Assembly: GCA_023052935.1 (NCBI GenBank)
Contig: CM041298.1
Location: 64,474,217-64,538,216, forward strand
Direction: 5' to 3'
DNA length: 64,000 bases
Origin: Piezodorus guildinii
Lineage: Eukaryota > Arthropoda > Insecta > Hemiptera > Pentatomidae
Made by a program: the position numbers and the translations under genes. The notes under the pieces are model-generated. The model made no database searches, was not told the DNA's origin, and saw only the letters and a list, made by a program, of their open reading frames with translations. Below are positions 21,728 through 32,912 of the stretch, one piece after another. Numbering within the stretch: the first letter of the stretch is position 1; each line of letters starts with the position of its first letter.

Positions 21728-22310
21728 ATGATATGGAATTGAATAGAATAGAATAGAAAAATATTTTTTATTCTGGAACTGGGCCCCTAAAGAACAATAT
21801 GATATGTACAATTAATATATACAATGTGTATGGCCACAAGACCAAAGGACTATAACTAATTCTTATTTACAAAGCATTAAGAAGAAAAGTAGGATACAAT
21901 AAAACAAAAGAATAAAATAACTAAAAGAGTAAAATAAATAAATAACTTCTGATTTGTTGAACAAAACAACATTGAAACTGATTCATAATAATTGATCGAT
22001 ATAGAATCATGAACAATAAATAGTAAATTTTCTTTTTGAATAGATATTTGATTTGAAATATTAGGCTTGTGGAGCGTCTGTTTGAGATGACAATAGGTAC
22101 TCGAACAGTTGGGACTTGAATGATGGTAGGGAAGAAGCATGGCGGATATGGGTAGGTAGGGAATCACAGAGAGTAGTAAAGCGGATAAGAAAGGAATGAT
22201 CAAAACTTGTTGTTCTGTGGGCAGGAATATAAAGGTCAGAATGGCGCGATCTTGTTTTAAGGGAGCGGACTGACGATGTTTTAAGGTCCCCTCCAAAGAA
22301 CGGCATAATT
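21728..22310 (-). mobile_element. CR1-like LINE 3' end
   Basis: Minus-strand 3' end related to the larger copy at 57192. Coding remnants have PTEQQVLIIPFLSALLLSVI and IPYLPISAMLLPYHHSSPN blocks that align with that copy's C-terminus. The 3' end is not poly(A) but an ATTCTATTCTATTC run (21737-21755), as expected of CR1-type elements. Confidence 0.75.
21877..22296 (-). pseudogene. C-terminus of CR1-like ORF2
   Basis: 139 codons, of which about the first 75 align with the C-terminus of the ORF at 57414-58466. A parallel frame at 22061-22306 (RTTSFDHSFLIRFTTLCDS) looks like the original reading, so both frames mix through frameshifts. No catalytic domain; this is the region after the RT. Confidence 0.65.
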
Positions 22311-22429
22311 ACAAATCCTAAGGCTAAAAGAAAAAAAAATGAAATTTCTCCTATAAATGCGCCAAAATATGTAACTCAGATATTTTTGAAAATAGAGAAA
22401 AATATGTACTAAAGCACAATAAAGAAGAA

Positions 22430-22680
22430 GAAAAAAAGTTGATTTATATATTCCTACAGAATGAAAAAAGAATCATTGAATTTGGTTCAGAACTAAATTT
22501 ATAACGTTAAAAAATTAGCGGTGATATTCTATTTTCCTTTTAATTATGTATTGTTTTTCATAGTAGTAAATTGCCTATATAAATATATGTATGAAGTTAT
22601 ACCCTAATATAGTCTTTTTGGAAATAATATACTAATGTGTAATAATTTTCAGCGCTTTTTAAATTTACATTCCATGGTTT
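22430..22680 (+). repeat. Repeat Y copy 2
   Basis: Aligns with 4100-4345 in order (AAGAATCATTGAA, TTAGCGGTGATATTCTATTTT, GTTATACCCTAATATAG, AATAATATACTAATGTGTAA, TTTTCAGCGCTTTTT). Confidence 0.5.
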
Positions 22681-22738
22681 AACTAAATGATAGCTGAAAT
22701 AAATTAATTAGTAGTCAATTCAGGGAAGAGCCGTGCTT

Positions 22739-22960
22739 CTATTCTGTCCCTAAGCCGAGGGAGGAGAACTTACTACAACGACATAAGTTCTCTTGGAATA
22801 GCTTCCGCCGCTGGAAGTGAGAAATACTTGAAGGCATTTCTCGAAGCCTTTGCCAATGTTCGCCAATTTTAATAAGCTCACGCTGCCTCCAACTCCCTGT
22901 TTTCTCAGTTATCTGAACATTCTCTCCATCTAAGGCATTTCCAAGGATCTTTGATAATAA
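22739..22960 (-). other. Open stretch of 73 codons, higher GC, unidentified
   Basis: A block clearly richer in G+C than its surroundings, with one uninterrupted minus frame. The translation is hydrophilic and charged (GENVQITEKTGSWRQREL, IKIGEHWQRLREMPSSISHF, RRKLFQENLCRC). It starts just after a stop and has no convincing Met or splice signals. It could be a decayed exon or a fragment of an unrecognised element protein. No family recognised. Confidence 0.3.
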
Positions 22961-23074
22961 TTATGGTTTCATTACACGGACCAACATTGAAAAAACTCAA
23001 AAAAAAAAACACCTAATTCTTATGTTTTTAGAATGCTGAATCCAAATGTGATACTTAACTGTATCATCCACTAT

Positions 23075-23975
23075 GTTTTACTTCCACTTACCTATAAATG
23101 AAATAGTACAGTAAGGGAAAATATTGAGATCGTGAAAATTTTCTAATCCCAGTTTTCAACGGAAATACTCGATTTAGGATCCATTGAGTTCAAATAACCA
23201 AGTCCTACAAAAAGGTCTGTCTGTTGTGTGTGTGTGTGTATATATACACATGGACAATTGTGTGGTAAGTCTAGCGCCAAAACGCAAAATCGTACGAAAA
23301 TAAAATTCATATTTCAGACAAATATACGCCCGAGATGTTACACCAACTTTTTCTTTAATATCAGCTGACAGGGAAAAGATCTACTTCATTTAATGCATTT
23401 TGCACCTTTTTACGATTTTCTAAAAAACGGCTCAAAACGATTTTGATTAAACTCTCTGTGTGGATGTAAAATTTAATGGGCTTTAATATGATGAAGGTTT
23501 CGTTCCAATTGAAGTAGTCTTACAGGGCTTAAATGCCGATATTTTAAATTATCTTCGTCTGAAGTGCCTTCAATTAAGTATCTTTAAAGAAATTAACTAT
23601 ATAATCTTGTTAGCATTGATAAAAAACGGGTAAAGATATAAGTTGAGTGAATTCGATATCCAACGAAAGGAGAAAAGAACAAACATATTTTTTCATGCAA
23701 TTTTCGTGTTTTTGAACATAAAAAAGTAATATAGATGTATAATGTACCATTGGAAAGCCAAATATTTTATCAAAAATTTTATCTAAGACATCAAATTGTT
23801 AAAGTTGATGGAGAGTGATGAAACGCCGATAAAACTAACAGGTTGTAGTGCATAATAAGATAATAGATTATTTTATAAAACACATGCAACTATTGAAACA
23901 AAATGTAATTAATTTTTTAACAATTTATCCATTTTCTCTTACATCAGAGGTAAGTGAAAATGGTGTGTTCCTCGC
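23075..23975 (-). repeat. Repeat X, full-length copy
   Basis: A complete copy in reverse, from ACTTCCACTTACCTATAAATG to AGAGGTAAGTGAAAATGGTGTG. The microsatellite is GTGTGTGTGTGTATATATACAC (23226-23250). Uninterrupted. Confidence 0.8.
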
Positions 23976-24189
23976 TTAAGAGTTTTTTACATATTATAAA
24001 TAAACTTACTAAATTAACCGATTTTATTACAGAATTTGACAGCGTTCATAGAGTTTGAAGCCAATTTTATACCACAATGGTAACATGTACGAACCCATAT
24101 CTGTTGATAATTCTGCTTATATGAAATAAAGCTATGAGAACCTAGATATAGTTATAAAGGCTATTCTGTTCACGGTTCAATAATATGTG

Positions 24190-24910
24190 GCGATTTAAAA
24201 GTAAAATGTATGTCTCTTGGTCAGAAAGGTGGTTTTACTGAATTTACTTGTTAATTGTGTGAATGGGACAGTAGAGCAAAGGATCAACATTGATTGGACA
24301 GTGAGAGAGTCCTTAAAACCTGGTGAGAAGAACATTGTCCGCAAAAACCTTGAAGATCCAAACAAATGTACTCACTTTACATATGTTGTTAGTCCTTATG
24401 AAACAGTTGGTGAAGGCTATGCCTAGAAATGGACCATGGTTCAAGTATCTCTGCCAACAGTTTCAACACCTTTCAGAAGCTAAACATAAAGAAGGCGTCT
24501 TTGTCGGATCTGACATTAAGAAAATGATGTTTGGCGTTAACTTTGAATCCTCAATGATTTTAAATAAGAAAGAAGCATGGATAGCAAGTTGGTAAATGAA
24601 AAAAACAAAAAAAAAACAGGATATATTTCTATTGTAGCTAAGATGTTAAACAAGTTTAAAATTTAGGATGTTTGATGAGCCTGAAAGTTCACCATTTCAA
24701 CAGCCACCTATATTACTTCCTTGACAGTTTGGGAGGCGTAAGTGAAGAGCTAGGTTAGCTTTTTCACAAGGTCCATGGAAAATGGAATAGTTATGGAAAA
24801 ACGCTACTAGGGCAGCTGGAACACCTACATGATGGGGGATTGCTGTTGGTCACCTCACCCAGAAGTTCAGTCAGCAAGCAACTCATCACAGGAAAAAGAT
24901 AAAGAAAATT
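24190..24910 (+). pseudogene. Decayed copy of an uncharacterised arthropod multicopy protein
   Basis: Translating all three frames gives blocks that I recognise as an uncharacterised protein family annotated repeatedly in arthropod genomes: MSLGQKGGFTEFTC / LCEWDSRAKDQH, LKPGEKNIV, LVLMKQLVKAMPRNGPWFKY, LSEAKHKEGVFVGSDIKKMM, a KVHHFNSHLYYF-like block, and a final MEKRY-GSWNTYMMGDCCWS-like block. The order is collinear but needs frame changes near 24230, 24330 and 24600, and stops are present. Its high copy number elsewhere suggests a mobile-element origin; the function is unknown. Recognition is from memory of the family pattern and was not searched. Confidence 0.6.
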
Positions 24911-25439
24911 TAAACCGATTCTAGCAGACAAGTGAAACCTGTATTAACCACATTATATCACTGTTGAAATAGCCGACTGTAAATTAAATCATGCTTCTGA
25001 TGTAACATAGCGTTTCATTAATTTGCCCATATGCTGTATAGAGGTTTTATACTATATAATAAATAGTAGATACCTACCGCCCTAAGCCAATCGAACAAGT
25101 TAAAATACTAATAAACAATAAAAATCTATAAGAGGCCGTATTATCTGAAAATCCTATCGGTATTTCCTAGCTTCGGGGGTTACGCTTCAACTATTGCAAG
25201 TTGTCATGAAAGGCAAAGCTACGCGATTCGAACATCTCTACTTCGTATTAGTTCTCATGACTTCTTTTGTCAAATTTTTAACCGAAAACTAAATAAAAAG
25301 TAGGAACTACCATGTAAAGAATACCTGATCTCTGTACTTACTAAGAGGAGAAGATATGCAAATACATGAGAAAGGATTTTGGAAAAAGTTTTATAATATC
25401 ATAATGAAGGTTGGGTACACATTTGTAAGGTGTGTTCAC
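24911..25439. other. No gene recognised
   Basis: The block 25150-25260 is slightly more GC-rich; nothing recognised. Confidence 0.45.
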
Positions 25440-25650
25440 CTTAGTAGTTGAAGTAAAAAATCCTTCTTTATACCATTCTTCGGAGGGGGCGTAAAAAGGT
25501 GGTCCTGAGACTGTGCGATGTCAGGTACTCGTTAAAGATCCCTATCCTAATAAAACCTGGATAGGCAAAATTTAGGTTTCCCGCTGTAGCATCGTCTGAT
25601 TAACCATAGTAGTATAAAAGTTACGTTAAATGAATAAACAAACACATTTT
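25440..25650 (+). mobile_element. SINE-B 3' part
   Basis: Well-preserved body: TTCTTCGGAGGGGGCGTAAA, GACTGTGCGATGTCAGGTAC, AAAGATCCCTATCCTAATAA, CCTGGATAGGC, ending AATAAACAAACACA. The tRNA-like head is missing. Confidence 0.8.
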
Positions 25651-25889
25651 TAATGCCAATGCTATTTACCTTAAAAATGTGTTATATTAATTAAAGTTTA
25701 ATACAACCAACAAAAGTTGGTATAAGATATAAGATAAAGTTTAAGACCGATCATCAAGAAACAACTCATTAATGCTCAATAAATAATCACTTAATCGGCG
25801 TGACGATAGCTGAGAAATGTTAAATTGAAATAAATATCATTAAAATATAAACAAAAAACTCATCAAACATTAAAAAATTCACTTTTAAA

Positions 25890-26150
25890 TCGTTAAAATT
25901 ATTAGTAAGGTAAACAGTAATGAAAACGGTACAAATTATTACAACATGGTTTATTCTTTCTAAATAACAATATTAGGATATAACTGTATAAATAGCTGTT
26001 GATAGGCAATTAAGTAATATGAAAAGCAATAATTCAAAAGATAATAGCATATTACTACTGTTGAGTTCAAAACGCTATATATATATATTTGCTAGTTCTT
26101 AACCAATTTCAATGATTCTTTTTTAATTTTGTAGAAAATTTAATTTTCTA
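25890..26150 (-). repeat. Repeat Y copy 3
   Basis: Inverted relative to copy 1: AATTATTACAAC, AACAATATTAGGATATAACTG, ATATGAAAAGCAATAATTCAA, AACCAATTTCAATGATTCTTT. The order matches the copy at 55920-56130. Confidence 0.5.
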
Positions 26151-27345
26151 TTAATTTTTTGGAATTTATTATTCACGAAAAACAGCTGATGATTGTATTA
26201 TGGACTAGTATTTTTGTGGTGAATTTAAAAAAAATTGGTCCAGTAGTTTCAGAAAAATGCCGCGGACGGCGTACGGTGTACGGCGGATTTTTAGGGGAGA
26301 GGGGTAATTATTTTTGGTCGATTACAAAGGTTCATTATTGGATAAAATAAATCAAAAAGGTAAAATTAAAAAGCTGAAAAAGATTAATGTGTGATTAAAA
26401 TTAAAGTGTTGTAAGATGTTTTTTTTCTATTTTAATTTTTTTTCCCCTGATAATGTCTGAGTTGGTTAGTTGAGTGCTTAGTTATTTACTTATGTGACTT
26501 GATGAGTTTTTTTTTTTAGCTTAGTCAATCATCTTTTAAAATAATCTTGGGTTGCTGTTAAGATCCATTTTATTGCGTAATTGCTGTCTTTGAACATTTA
26601 ATATAAAACTGCTTAATTTATAAGCGGATCACTTAGTACTTTAGAGATAATCTGATTGATAATAATGTGGTATTCCAACCGCTTGTTTTAACCGGCTTTA
26701 AACTTGACGTGTTAACCTACGTTTAATCGGATCAGTCCTGCTATGTCGGCGAGTTGTAGCCTAGGCTTAAAAACTTTTGTTTCCTGTATCATTATAATCT
26801 GATGCGGTTTGTTTATTGTGGTAAAACCTACGGTTTAAGCTGCATTTTTCTACATTAATTTTCTACGTTTTATGAGAACTTCAATATATTATCATTATTA
26901 GTTATAGGTTGTTTTTTTTAATCACCTATGATTTAAATTTTTTTGTTTTCCTGTTTAAGCCACGTTAGTGGGAAATGTATCTATGAAGAATGTAAGAAAT
27001 GTATCTAGAAGGAAGACCCCACTATTCAGGAATACCTCAAATGACGCCTCTTGTAGTAGAAAGCTTTTAAGTTTTATTTTCCAGTTGGCACTACTCCAGC
27101 AATTTTCTGAGCTTGTTAGACTCAACACCCTATATTTGCCAATGATTCTTGAGAAATTCTGAAGTAGTTATAATTATTCTAATATTAGATTTAAACTAAA
27201 TATTTTTTAATCCAAAATAATTTTTTTGTTGATTTCTTGAGTAAATAAACTATTTAGCTGTTTCGCTACGTCTGATACGTGAGATACAACAGTAGTTATT
27301 TCTATAATATTTGCGTTTATTTTTTAAATTATAATAATTTTCTTC
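26151..27345. other. No gene recognised
   Basis: AT-rich. A short GC-rich word cluster (CCGCGGACGGCGTACGGTGTA, 26261-26285) stands out in an otherwise featureless block. A 64-codon frame at 26968-27162 has no domain signal. Confidence 0.45.
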
Positions 27346-27612
27346 TTCTTCCAGTGGCCTGTAGGGCATCTGGGTGTAATCTCCTGGGAGATCACAATCA
27401 CGTTTCTCGATGTATTTTATAGGATAGGGTCATCACTCCCTACGCCTAATTTTGTGAGTGGCCACCATTTGGCTGACGGGTCTCACATACCCGGGGAAGA
27501 GGCTGTGACTAAACCCTCCTTTATTAAATGCTTGAAAAAGGCCCTATGAGACTGGGATGCGAACTTACAACCTTTAGCGTGGGAGACTAGTGCTCAGCTA
27601 CGGGCTCCCATA
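27346..27612 (-). mobile_element. SINE-A, nearly complete
   Basis: Reverse complement of the 20775 copy: it starts CTTCCAGTGGCCTGTAGGGC, passes TCTCACATACCCGGGG and ends in the tRNA-like head GTGGGAGACTAGTGCTCAGC then TACGGGCTCCC. About 45 bp near 27400 differs from the other copy. Confidence 0.8.
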
Positions 27613-27689
27613 TAAAAATTTTAATACATTTGATTAATTATAGTCTGTTTCTAGTCGATCTAAAGTTACTAGAGGCCCTATTTCCATCG

Positions 27690-28625
27690 AAAAGTAGAAA
27701 TATTTATTAGGAATGCAACCCAAACTTAGGTGTTATCTTTGACCAAAACCTATCTTGGAAACCCTATATTGCCCAAATCTCCAAAAGATTAATAAGTACC
27801 CTTAAATTATTTCACCGTTTCCACCTCTCGAAGGTGCTCGAGGGCAGATTGAAACGAATCATGAATTGTTTCCTGAGATTTGTCATCGGTACCTCGAGAC
27901 GGTCGCATGTCTTCTACTTATGGTGTAGAGTCAAAGTGGCTATTTCCCTCGATTTGAAGGCAATACTTCCTTGGTTCATTTCTATATCCAATCATCCGCT
28001 CCCACTGTCCACCCCTCTTACATCTACAGCCTCCTACAATTTAAATCCAAAACCCATACCCAGGATACCAAATCCCGTCTTTCTGACTTTTATATGCTTT
28101 CCCACAGAATCAAAAAAATATGAATGTTCCTTCTTAGCCCAGTCCACTATTTTCTGAAATACCCTCCCATCAAACATCCGCCATGCTCCTTCTTAATCTT
28201 CATTAAAATATCTCTCTTTTAAATACCTTTTTGCTTCCCAAGCAGATGTTAACTAATTTTAGTATAGTGATTAACATACATACATATATCCTAGGCACTA
28301 CATCCCAGTTAGGGCCCTGGCCTTCAATGATGATTAAAGTGAGACGAAAAACGTCTATCCCTCTATACATCAGGATCTACTTTCATTCTTATATTTATTT
28401 AATAAATTGTTCTGTTGTTTTTTTAGTTTTATATTATACTATAATCTTATTGTACTTTTTTCTCGCACTATTTTTGATCATTAAAAGAAAATTGTATATA
28501 TTTATTGTAATCATTAATGCTTTTAGTTTTTTGTGTTCTTTGGCCAGTGATAATTCTTCTTTTTTTTTTTTCATTTATGTTATTCTTAAGTGACCTTGTC
28601 CCAGAATAAAGTTTTCTTTTTCTTT
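27690..28625 (+). mobile_element. CR1-like LINE, 3' half
   Basis: Plus-strand copy related to 57192. Translation blocks include LGVIFDQNLSWKPYIAQISK-type text near 27730, STLKLFHRFHL, RLKRIMNCFLRFVIGTSRRS (27850-27905) and a long tail, ending at 28625 with CCAGAATAAAGTTTTCTTTT. Stops and frame changes make it dead. 5' truncated inside the RT C-terminus. Confidence 0.75.
27834..28157 (+). pseudogene. RT C-terminal remnant (CR1-like)
   Basis: 107 codons containing EGRLKRIMNCFLRFVIGTS, which parallels EDRLKRIMDMFLRFVLNTP in the copy at 57414-58466. A HVFYLWCRVKVAISLDLKAI segment follows where that copy has THLYGELKM. No active-site residues are included. Confidence 0.75.
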
Positions 28626-28689
28626 TTTTTTTATACATTGGTTTGCTCATAACAAAGTATATTTATCGATTCACACTAGACATATCAAA

Positions 28690-28920
28690 CAAATATATAG
28701 TAAGTAAAAGTATTTTAATAGCGAAAATTTTTAAATTCAAGTTTTCAACGGAAATGCAGGTGAACTCCTTTTCCTTTCCCACACACGGGCTCGCCTTAGT
28801 GGGATAGTGACTTCTACTTGCACTGTAAAATGTCTGTATTTTTTTTTAATTTAAGAAGTTAAAAAAAAAAAATAATAAAAAAATACACGTTTTAGGGTCC
28901 ACTGACCAACAGTGAAAGTG
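28690..28920 (-). repeat. Repeat X, one end, with SINE-C inside
   Basis: Follows X from ATATATAGTAAGTAAAAGTA through CAAGTTTTCAACGGAAAT, is interrupted at 28757-28890, then resumes ACACGTTTTAGGGTCCACTG and stops. Confidence 0.7.
28757..28890 (+). mobile_element. Short A-tailed retroposon 'SINE-C'
   Basis: GAACTCC...TTTCCCACACACGG then GCTCGCCTTAGTGGGATAGTG, ACTGTAAAATGTCTGTATTTT, AATTTAAGAAGTT and an A-rich tail. A second copy lies at 37600-37740, also inside repeat X. About 135 bp; it could be a SINE without a visible tRNA head or the 3' tail of a LINE. Confidence 0.65.
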
Positions 28921-28968
28921 GTATATCGCCCGTATCAGAGTTTAACCAATAAATCAATAAATTAATGT

Positions 28969-29231
28969 GTGAATAAAATTGGAGGCTGATTACTACTTCA
29001 CCACTCTTTTATTTTACAATGCCATCTTCAGGTGCAGTGGAAACTAATTAGATCTAATGTGAGTTGCTGCTTTCAAGCTAAAGCCTCGTGTCTAAATCAC
29101 TGCACCTGAAGATGGCATTGTAGCCGAAACGTAGTGCGATTTTTTTTCAATAAAAGAGTGGTGAAGTAGTAATCAGCCTCCAATTTTATTCATAGAAATT
29201 TGACCTTCACCTAAAAGAATCTACACCTTAT
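28969..29231 (+). mobile_element. Hammerhead-bearing small retroelement 3
   Basis: 263 bp between two copies of the 12-bp duplication ATAAATTAATGT (28957-28968 and 29232-29243). The long inverted arms (AATAAAATTGGAGGCTGATT at 28972 mirrored to 29191; ATGCCATCTTCAGGTGCAGTG mirrored at 29099) make it strongly foldback. The right half carries an intact hammerhead-like core. No coding sequence. Confidence 0.75.
29098..29137 (+). ncRNA. Type-I hammerhead ribozyme-like motif 3
   Basis: Plus strand: stem I GCAC/GTGC, core CTGAAGA (fits CUGANGA), stem II GGC/GCC with loop ATTGTA, GAAAC, cleavage triplet GTA. Stem III is minimal (AC/GT). All core bases match the consensus. Confidence 0.7.
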
Positions 29232-29257
29232 ATAAATTAATGTATTTGTGTATATAT

Positions 29258-29259
29258 AT

Positions 29260-29338
<79 letters not shown>
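29258..29338. repeat. (AT)n microsatellite
   Basis: About 80 bp of TA units with two interruptions, directly after the third hammerhead element. Confidence 0.9.
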
Positions 29339-29341
<3 letters not shown>

Positions 29342-29879
29342 TTGCTGCACTTAATTCGCAAATTTTGTCTTGTTTTAGACTGACTGATGTACCTGAATCA
29401 GGCCCTAATTTACTCGGCTCTGAAATGTAGAATATATATTCCAGGAAAATCTGACTAACAGTTATGAAATTATTACCGTGTTGGTATTTTGGGAACCGGA
29501 TATCTATCTGCTGATTAGCCATGAATAGGTTAGATTGCTATATTCGATTCTAAGCTTAGCCATTGCGGCCTCCTACCTGTGATTGGATCGCTCTGATCTT
29601 CGCTATGCCATTAGCTTTCTGACAATTTAGGTAACTCAATGAAGCAGTTATTATTATTGGTATTTGTTGAGGTGATTGAGGGACTGGATGGCCGTGGCTA
29701 TTGTATTTTCTTTAAAACCTGGACTAAAATTGGTCTATTGGCCAAAAACATCATTTTGGACGCTCCGGGGAATATCCAGCATCATCTGCATGACAATTTA
29801 ATAAAATAGTAAATTTATTTATATTAAGCGTATAATTTCATTATTTTTATGTGCCCATCATAATTATTTTTAAAGTCCC
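29339..29879. other. No gene recognised
   Basis: Nothing recognised; slightly less AT-rich near 29690-29780. Confidence 0.45.
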
Positions 29880-29932
29880 GTCTGGGATTCAAACTCACAA
29901 CCTTTAGGATGAGTAACTAGCGCGCAACTGTA
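29880..29932 (-). mobile_element. SINE tRNA-head fragment
   Basis: GGGATTCAAACTCACAACC reads on the minus strand as a B box (GGTTGTGAGTTTGAATCCC), then TAACTAGCGCGC as the A-box side. It is cut by the LINE at 29933. Confidence 0.6.
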
Positions 29933-30475
29933 CTTATAATAAATACAATAAGTAAATGGGCATAATTTACAATAATGGGCTTGAAAATGTCTTGTGAAGA
30001 ACTATCAGTGGTAGTACTTTAATGTCAATTTAATTTAGTAGATCTCGCGGCCATCGTCTTTTCAATCGCCTTGAGGGTTTTCAGAAATAGATGGGAATGA
30101 TAAGTTGCGTAAGAGGATTCGTGTAGGTCGGGAGTTTGGAATTGAAGAGGCATATTTGTTTTGGGATAGATCTGCGACAAATTTCGGTTATTTAGGTGGT
30201 CAAAGATGATTTTATTCTTAACGAAATAAGGAGCATTTAGATTTTGCGAAGGATTTTGTATTGTAAGAATTGGCATGCGGGAGGAAGTAGATGGTTTAGT
30301 AGAGCCCCAAAGCTCGATTCCATATGTTTAGATGGGTCTATGATTTTAACATAAATTCGCTTTTTGTAATAAATTTGAAATTTTGTCGAAAAAGTGTTGT
30401 AGTAATCTGTATCTATGGGCAGTTTCTTGTCGTTTAAATCTCGTAGGAGGATTCCATGTAAGACGTTGGCAAATT
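29933..30475 (-). mobile_element. Jockey-type LINE 3' end
   Basis: Minus strand. The 3' UTR block ACTTATAATAAATACAATAAG...GGGCTTG and GTGGTAGTACTTTAAT (same family as 4346, 15546, 19376) is followed by coding remnants with LNAPYFVKNKII (30025-30276), then the WNPPTRFKRQET region near 30440. No long open frame. Confidence 0.75.
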
Positions 30476-31092
30476 ATATAAATTCCATAATTATAATAAG
30501 TTATGAGGAAAGAGATTGTTCGGGTGGTGTCGAAAAATGTAAGAAAATATTGAAAAAGGTACGGAAGCTAAATGACGAAGCTGCGTGTGGACTTTAGACT
30601 GGTGCTGGAATTCAGCTTCCGGACACTCTTAAAAGAGGCTCTGAAAATCCGCGGTGTGGGTTGTAACTTTGGATGTTAAATATTTTTTCACCATTATCGT
30701 GTACATTCTTACAGCCACCCGAACCATCTGTTCCTGATTTCACAGTCAACTATTGGTTATTCAATATAATTGATCCTAGACCAAAGTAAATGCCCAGACG
30801 TCTTTGAAAAAGCCCTTCAAGGCTATCGGAGGGAGCGGCATCATTTATAATAAAGGAAATATTAATTATTGACAATTACTATACTACACTCATGGGTCAA
30901 ATTCATTCCATAACTGTTGAACTAACTGTCCTAAAGAATTTAACACTAAATCGGTCTTCCTGTTTTTAAAATAAATTGCATAACATTCAAATTACATCCA
31001 GTACAATGGCGGAACACTAGTAGATTAATAATATGTGCATAGAACTTATATATTTTTTCCTAATTAAATTAGAAAAAAAATACTTCCGAAGA
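30476..31092. other. No gene recognised
   Basis: A word at 30711-30742 (ACAGCCACCCGAACCATC) weakly resembles the hammerhead-element terminus at 11463. The rest is unassigned. Confidence 0.4.
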
Positions 31093-31758
31093 ATCTGGTG
31101 CGCGCAACGAACGACTTTCACTTACCTCCGTAATTTATATCAGTTTAGGAATTTTAGATTAAATTTAGAAACGAAAATGAATTGTAAAAGAATTATTTAC
31201 GTTGGATAGAAACATGTGTTTTATTGAATAATCTATTATACTATTATCTACGACAATCAGTTTGTTTTATCGGCTTTTCATTTCTATCCGTTAACTTTTA
31301 CAATAGTATGTATAAGATAATATTTTTTCTAAAATCTTTAGCATTCCAACGGTATATTATAAATGTATATTACTGTTCTTAGGTTCAAAAACGAAAAACT
31401 GCATTAAGAAAATAAGTTTTACATTTATCTTCTTTAGTTGAATATCGAATTCGTTCAACTTATATATTTACCCATTCTTTAGTCGATTTTATAAAAACTA
31501 CAAAATTAAAGGTACTTTAGAGAAAGAAATTTTAAAATATCGGCGTTTAAGCCCTGCCAGACTATTTCAATCAGAATGAAACCTGCATGGTATTAATAAA
31601 AATCGTTTAATCAAAATCGTTAGAGCCGTTTTTGAGAAAATCGTAAAAAAGTGCAACAAGCATGGTATAAAGTGACTCTTCTGGCTAGCTGATTTTGATG
31701 AAAAAGTTGCTATAACATCTCGGGCGTATATTTGTCTTAAATATGAAATTGCGACTTT

Positions 31759-31798
<40 letters not shown>

Positions 31799-31946
31799 CA
31801 CACACATATACCTTTTTTCGGGAGTTGGTCATTTGGACTCAGGAGACCCTAAAACGGGTATTTCCGTCGCAAACGGAATTGGAAAATTTTCACGATCGCA
31901 ATAGTCCCCTTACTATATATTTCGTATATAGATAAGTTAAAGTAAA
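31093..31946 (+). repeat. Repeat X, full-length copy
   Basis: From ATCTGGTGCGCGCAACGAACG to GTATATAGATAAGTTAAAGT. It contains an (AC)n run of about 19 units (31759-31796). A short deletion (near 31485) shortens it to about 855 bp. Confidence 0.8.
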
Positions 31947-32640
31947 ACATTAAGTTATGCATGGTTCATATTATTTATATTCTAAATAAAAAAGTTTTAC
32001 ACAGGGAAGTAGGAAAGCCTTACTGAGGTAGAGTTGGTATCGCAGACTACTGTAGAACCGTACGTCCTATTGTTTCGCTTCCAACTGTACCGTGTAAAGC
32101 CCTCACACAATGAGTTCCACCGTTGCCCTCCTTCTGTACAATGTTATCATACCATGTAATAATAAGAGAGGATGTTATTGGAGTTACATAATATCAGTTA
32201 ATTACATCCTGGTATCTATTATGTTGATAACTAATATACAGTGAGTGTCAAAAGTATTCAGAATTCACTAGCATTCCGTAAATTACTTGCTTTTAATTTA
32301 TTTTTTTATGTTTTTAAGGAGTAGTTAAACACTATATAATGTTAGTAGGAAGGTATTCAATTGCTAACCTCTTTTAAACCTCTCACCTACGGATTATCAT
32401 TTTTTTACACACCTGAACCACCATTACTTACGCTACAAAACAATTAATGGACAAACACAATTGGAAAAAGCATTTGTGACTTTATTAGGTTGTTATTGTT
32501 TTACACCATTTGTGCACTTAATTAATATGCATGAGGTTAATAAAGGTAACAAAAACAATTGATATAGATTGTTTATTAAATAACACGAAAAAAAAAAATC
32601 TGAGTATTTGGAAAAGTGAGATTCTTTTTCTATTCATGGT
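31947..32640. other. No gene recognised
   Basis: Nothing recognised. Confidence 0.5.
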
Positions 32641-32651
32641 CTTATATATAT

Positions 32652-32703
<52 letters not shown>

Positions 32704-32706
32704 ATA
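32641..32706. repeat. (AT)n microsatellite
   Basis: Imperfect TA run of about 65 bp. Confidence 0.9.
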
Positions 32707-32912
32707 TAGCTTTTACCATCCTAAAATAATCCTTTTGCACATTCATATAACAACGTCCATAACATAAGTTACCCTTATAAAAATAATTATCAAATTATCT
32801 CTGTGGAGATGTGATGAAAATTTACTACCAAGGAAAGGTGTGACTAACCGGAAGAGTAGGTGTATGATGAATGGGCTATACTTCTTTCTTTTCTTTTTTA
32901 ATATAATTTATA

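Noticed and set aside
28231..28593. 120-codon hydrophobic plus frame resembling a membrane protein
   Set aside because: It falls in the 3' part of a CR1-like LINE and its hydrophobicity follows from T-rich sequence.
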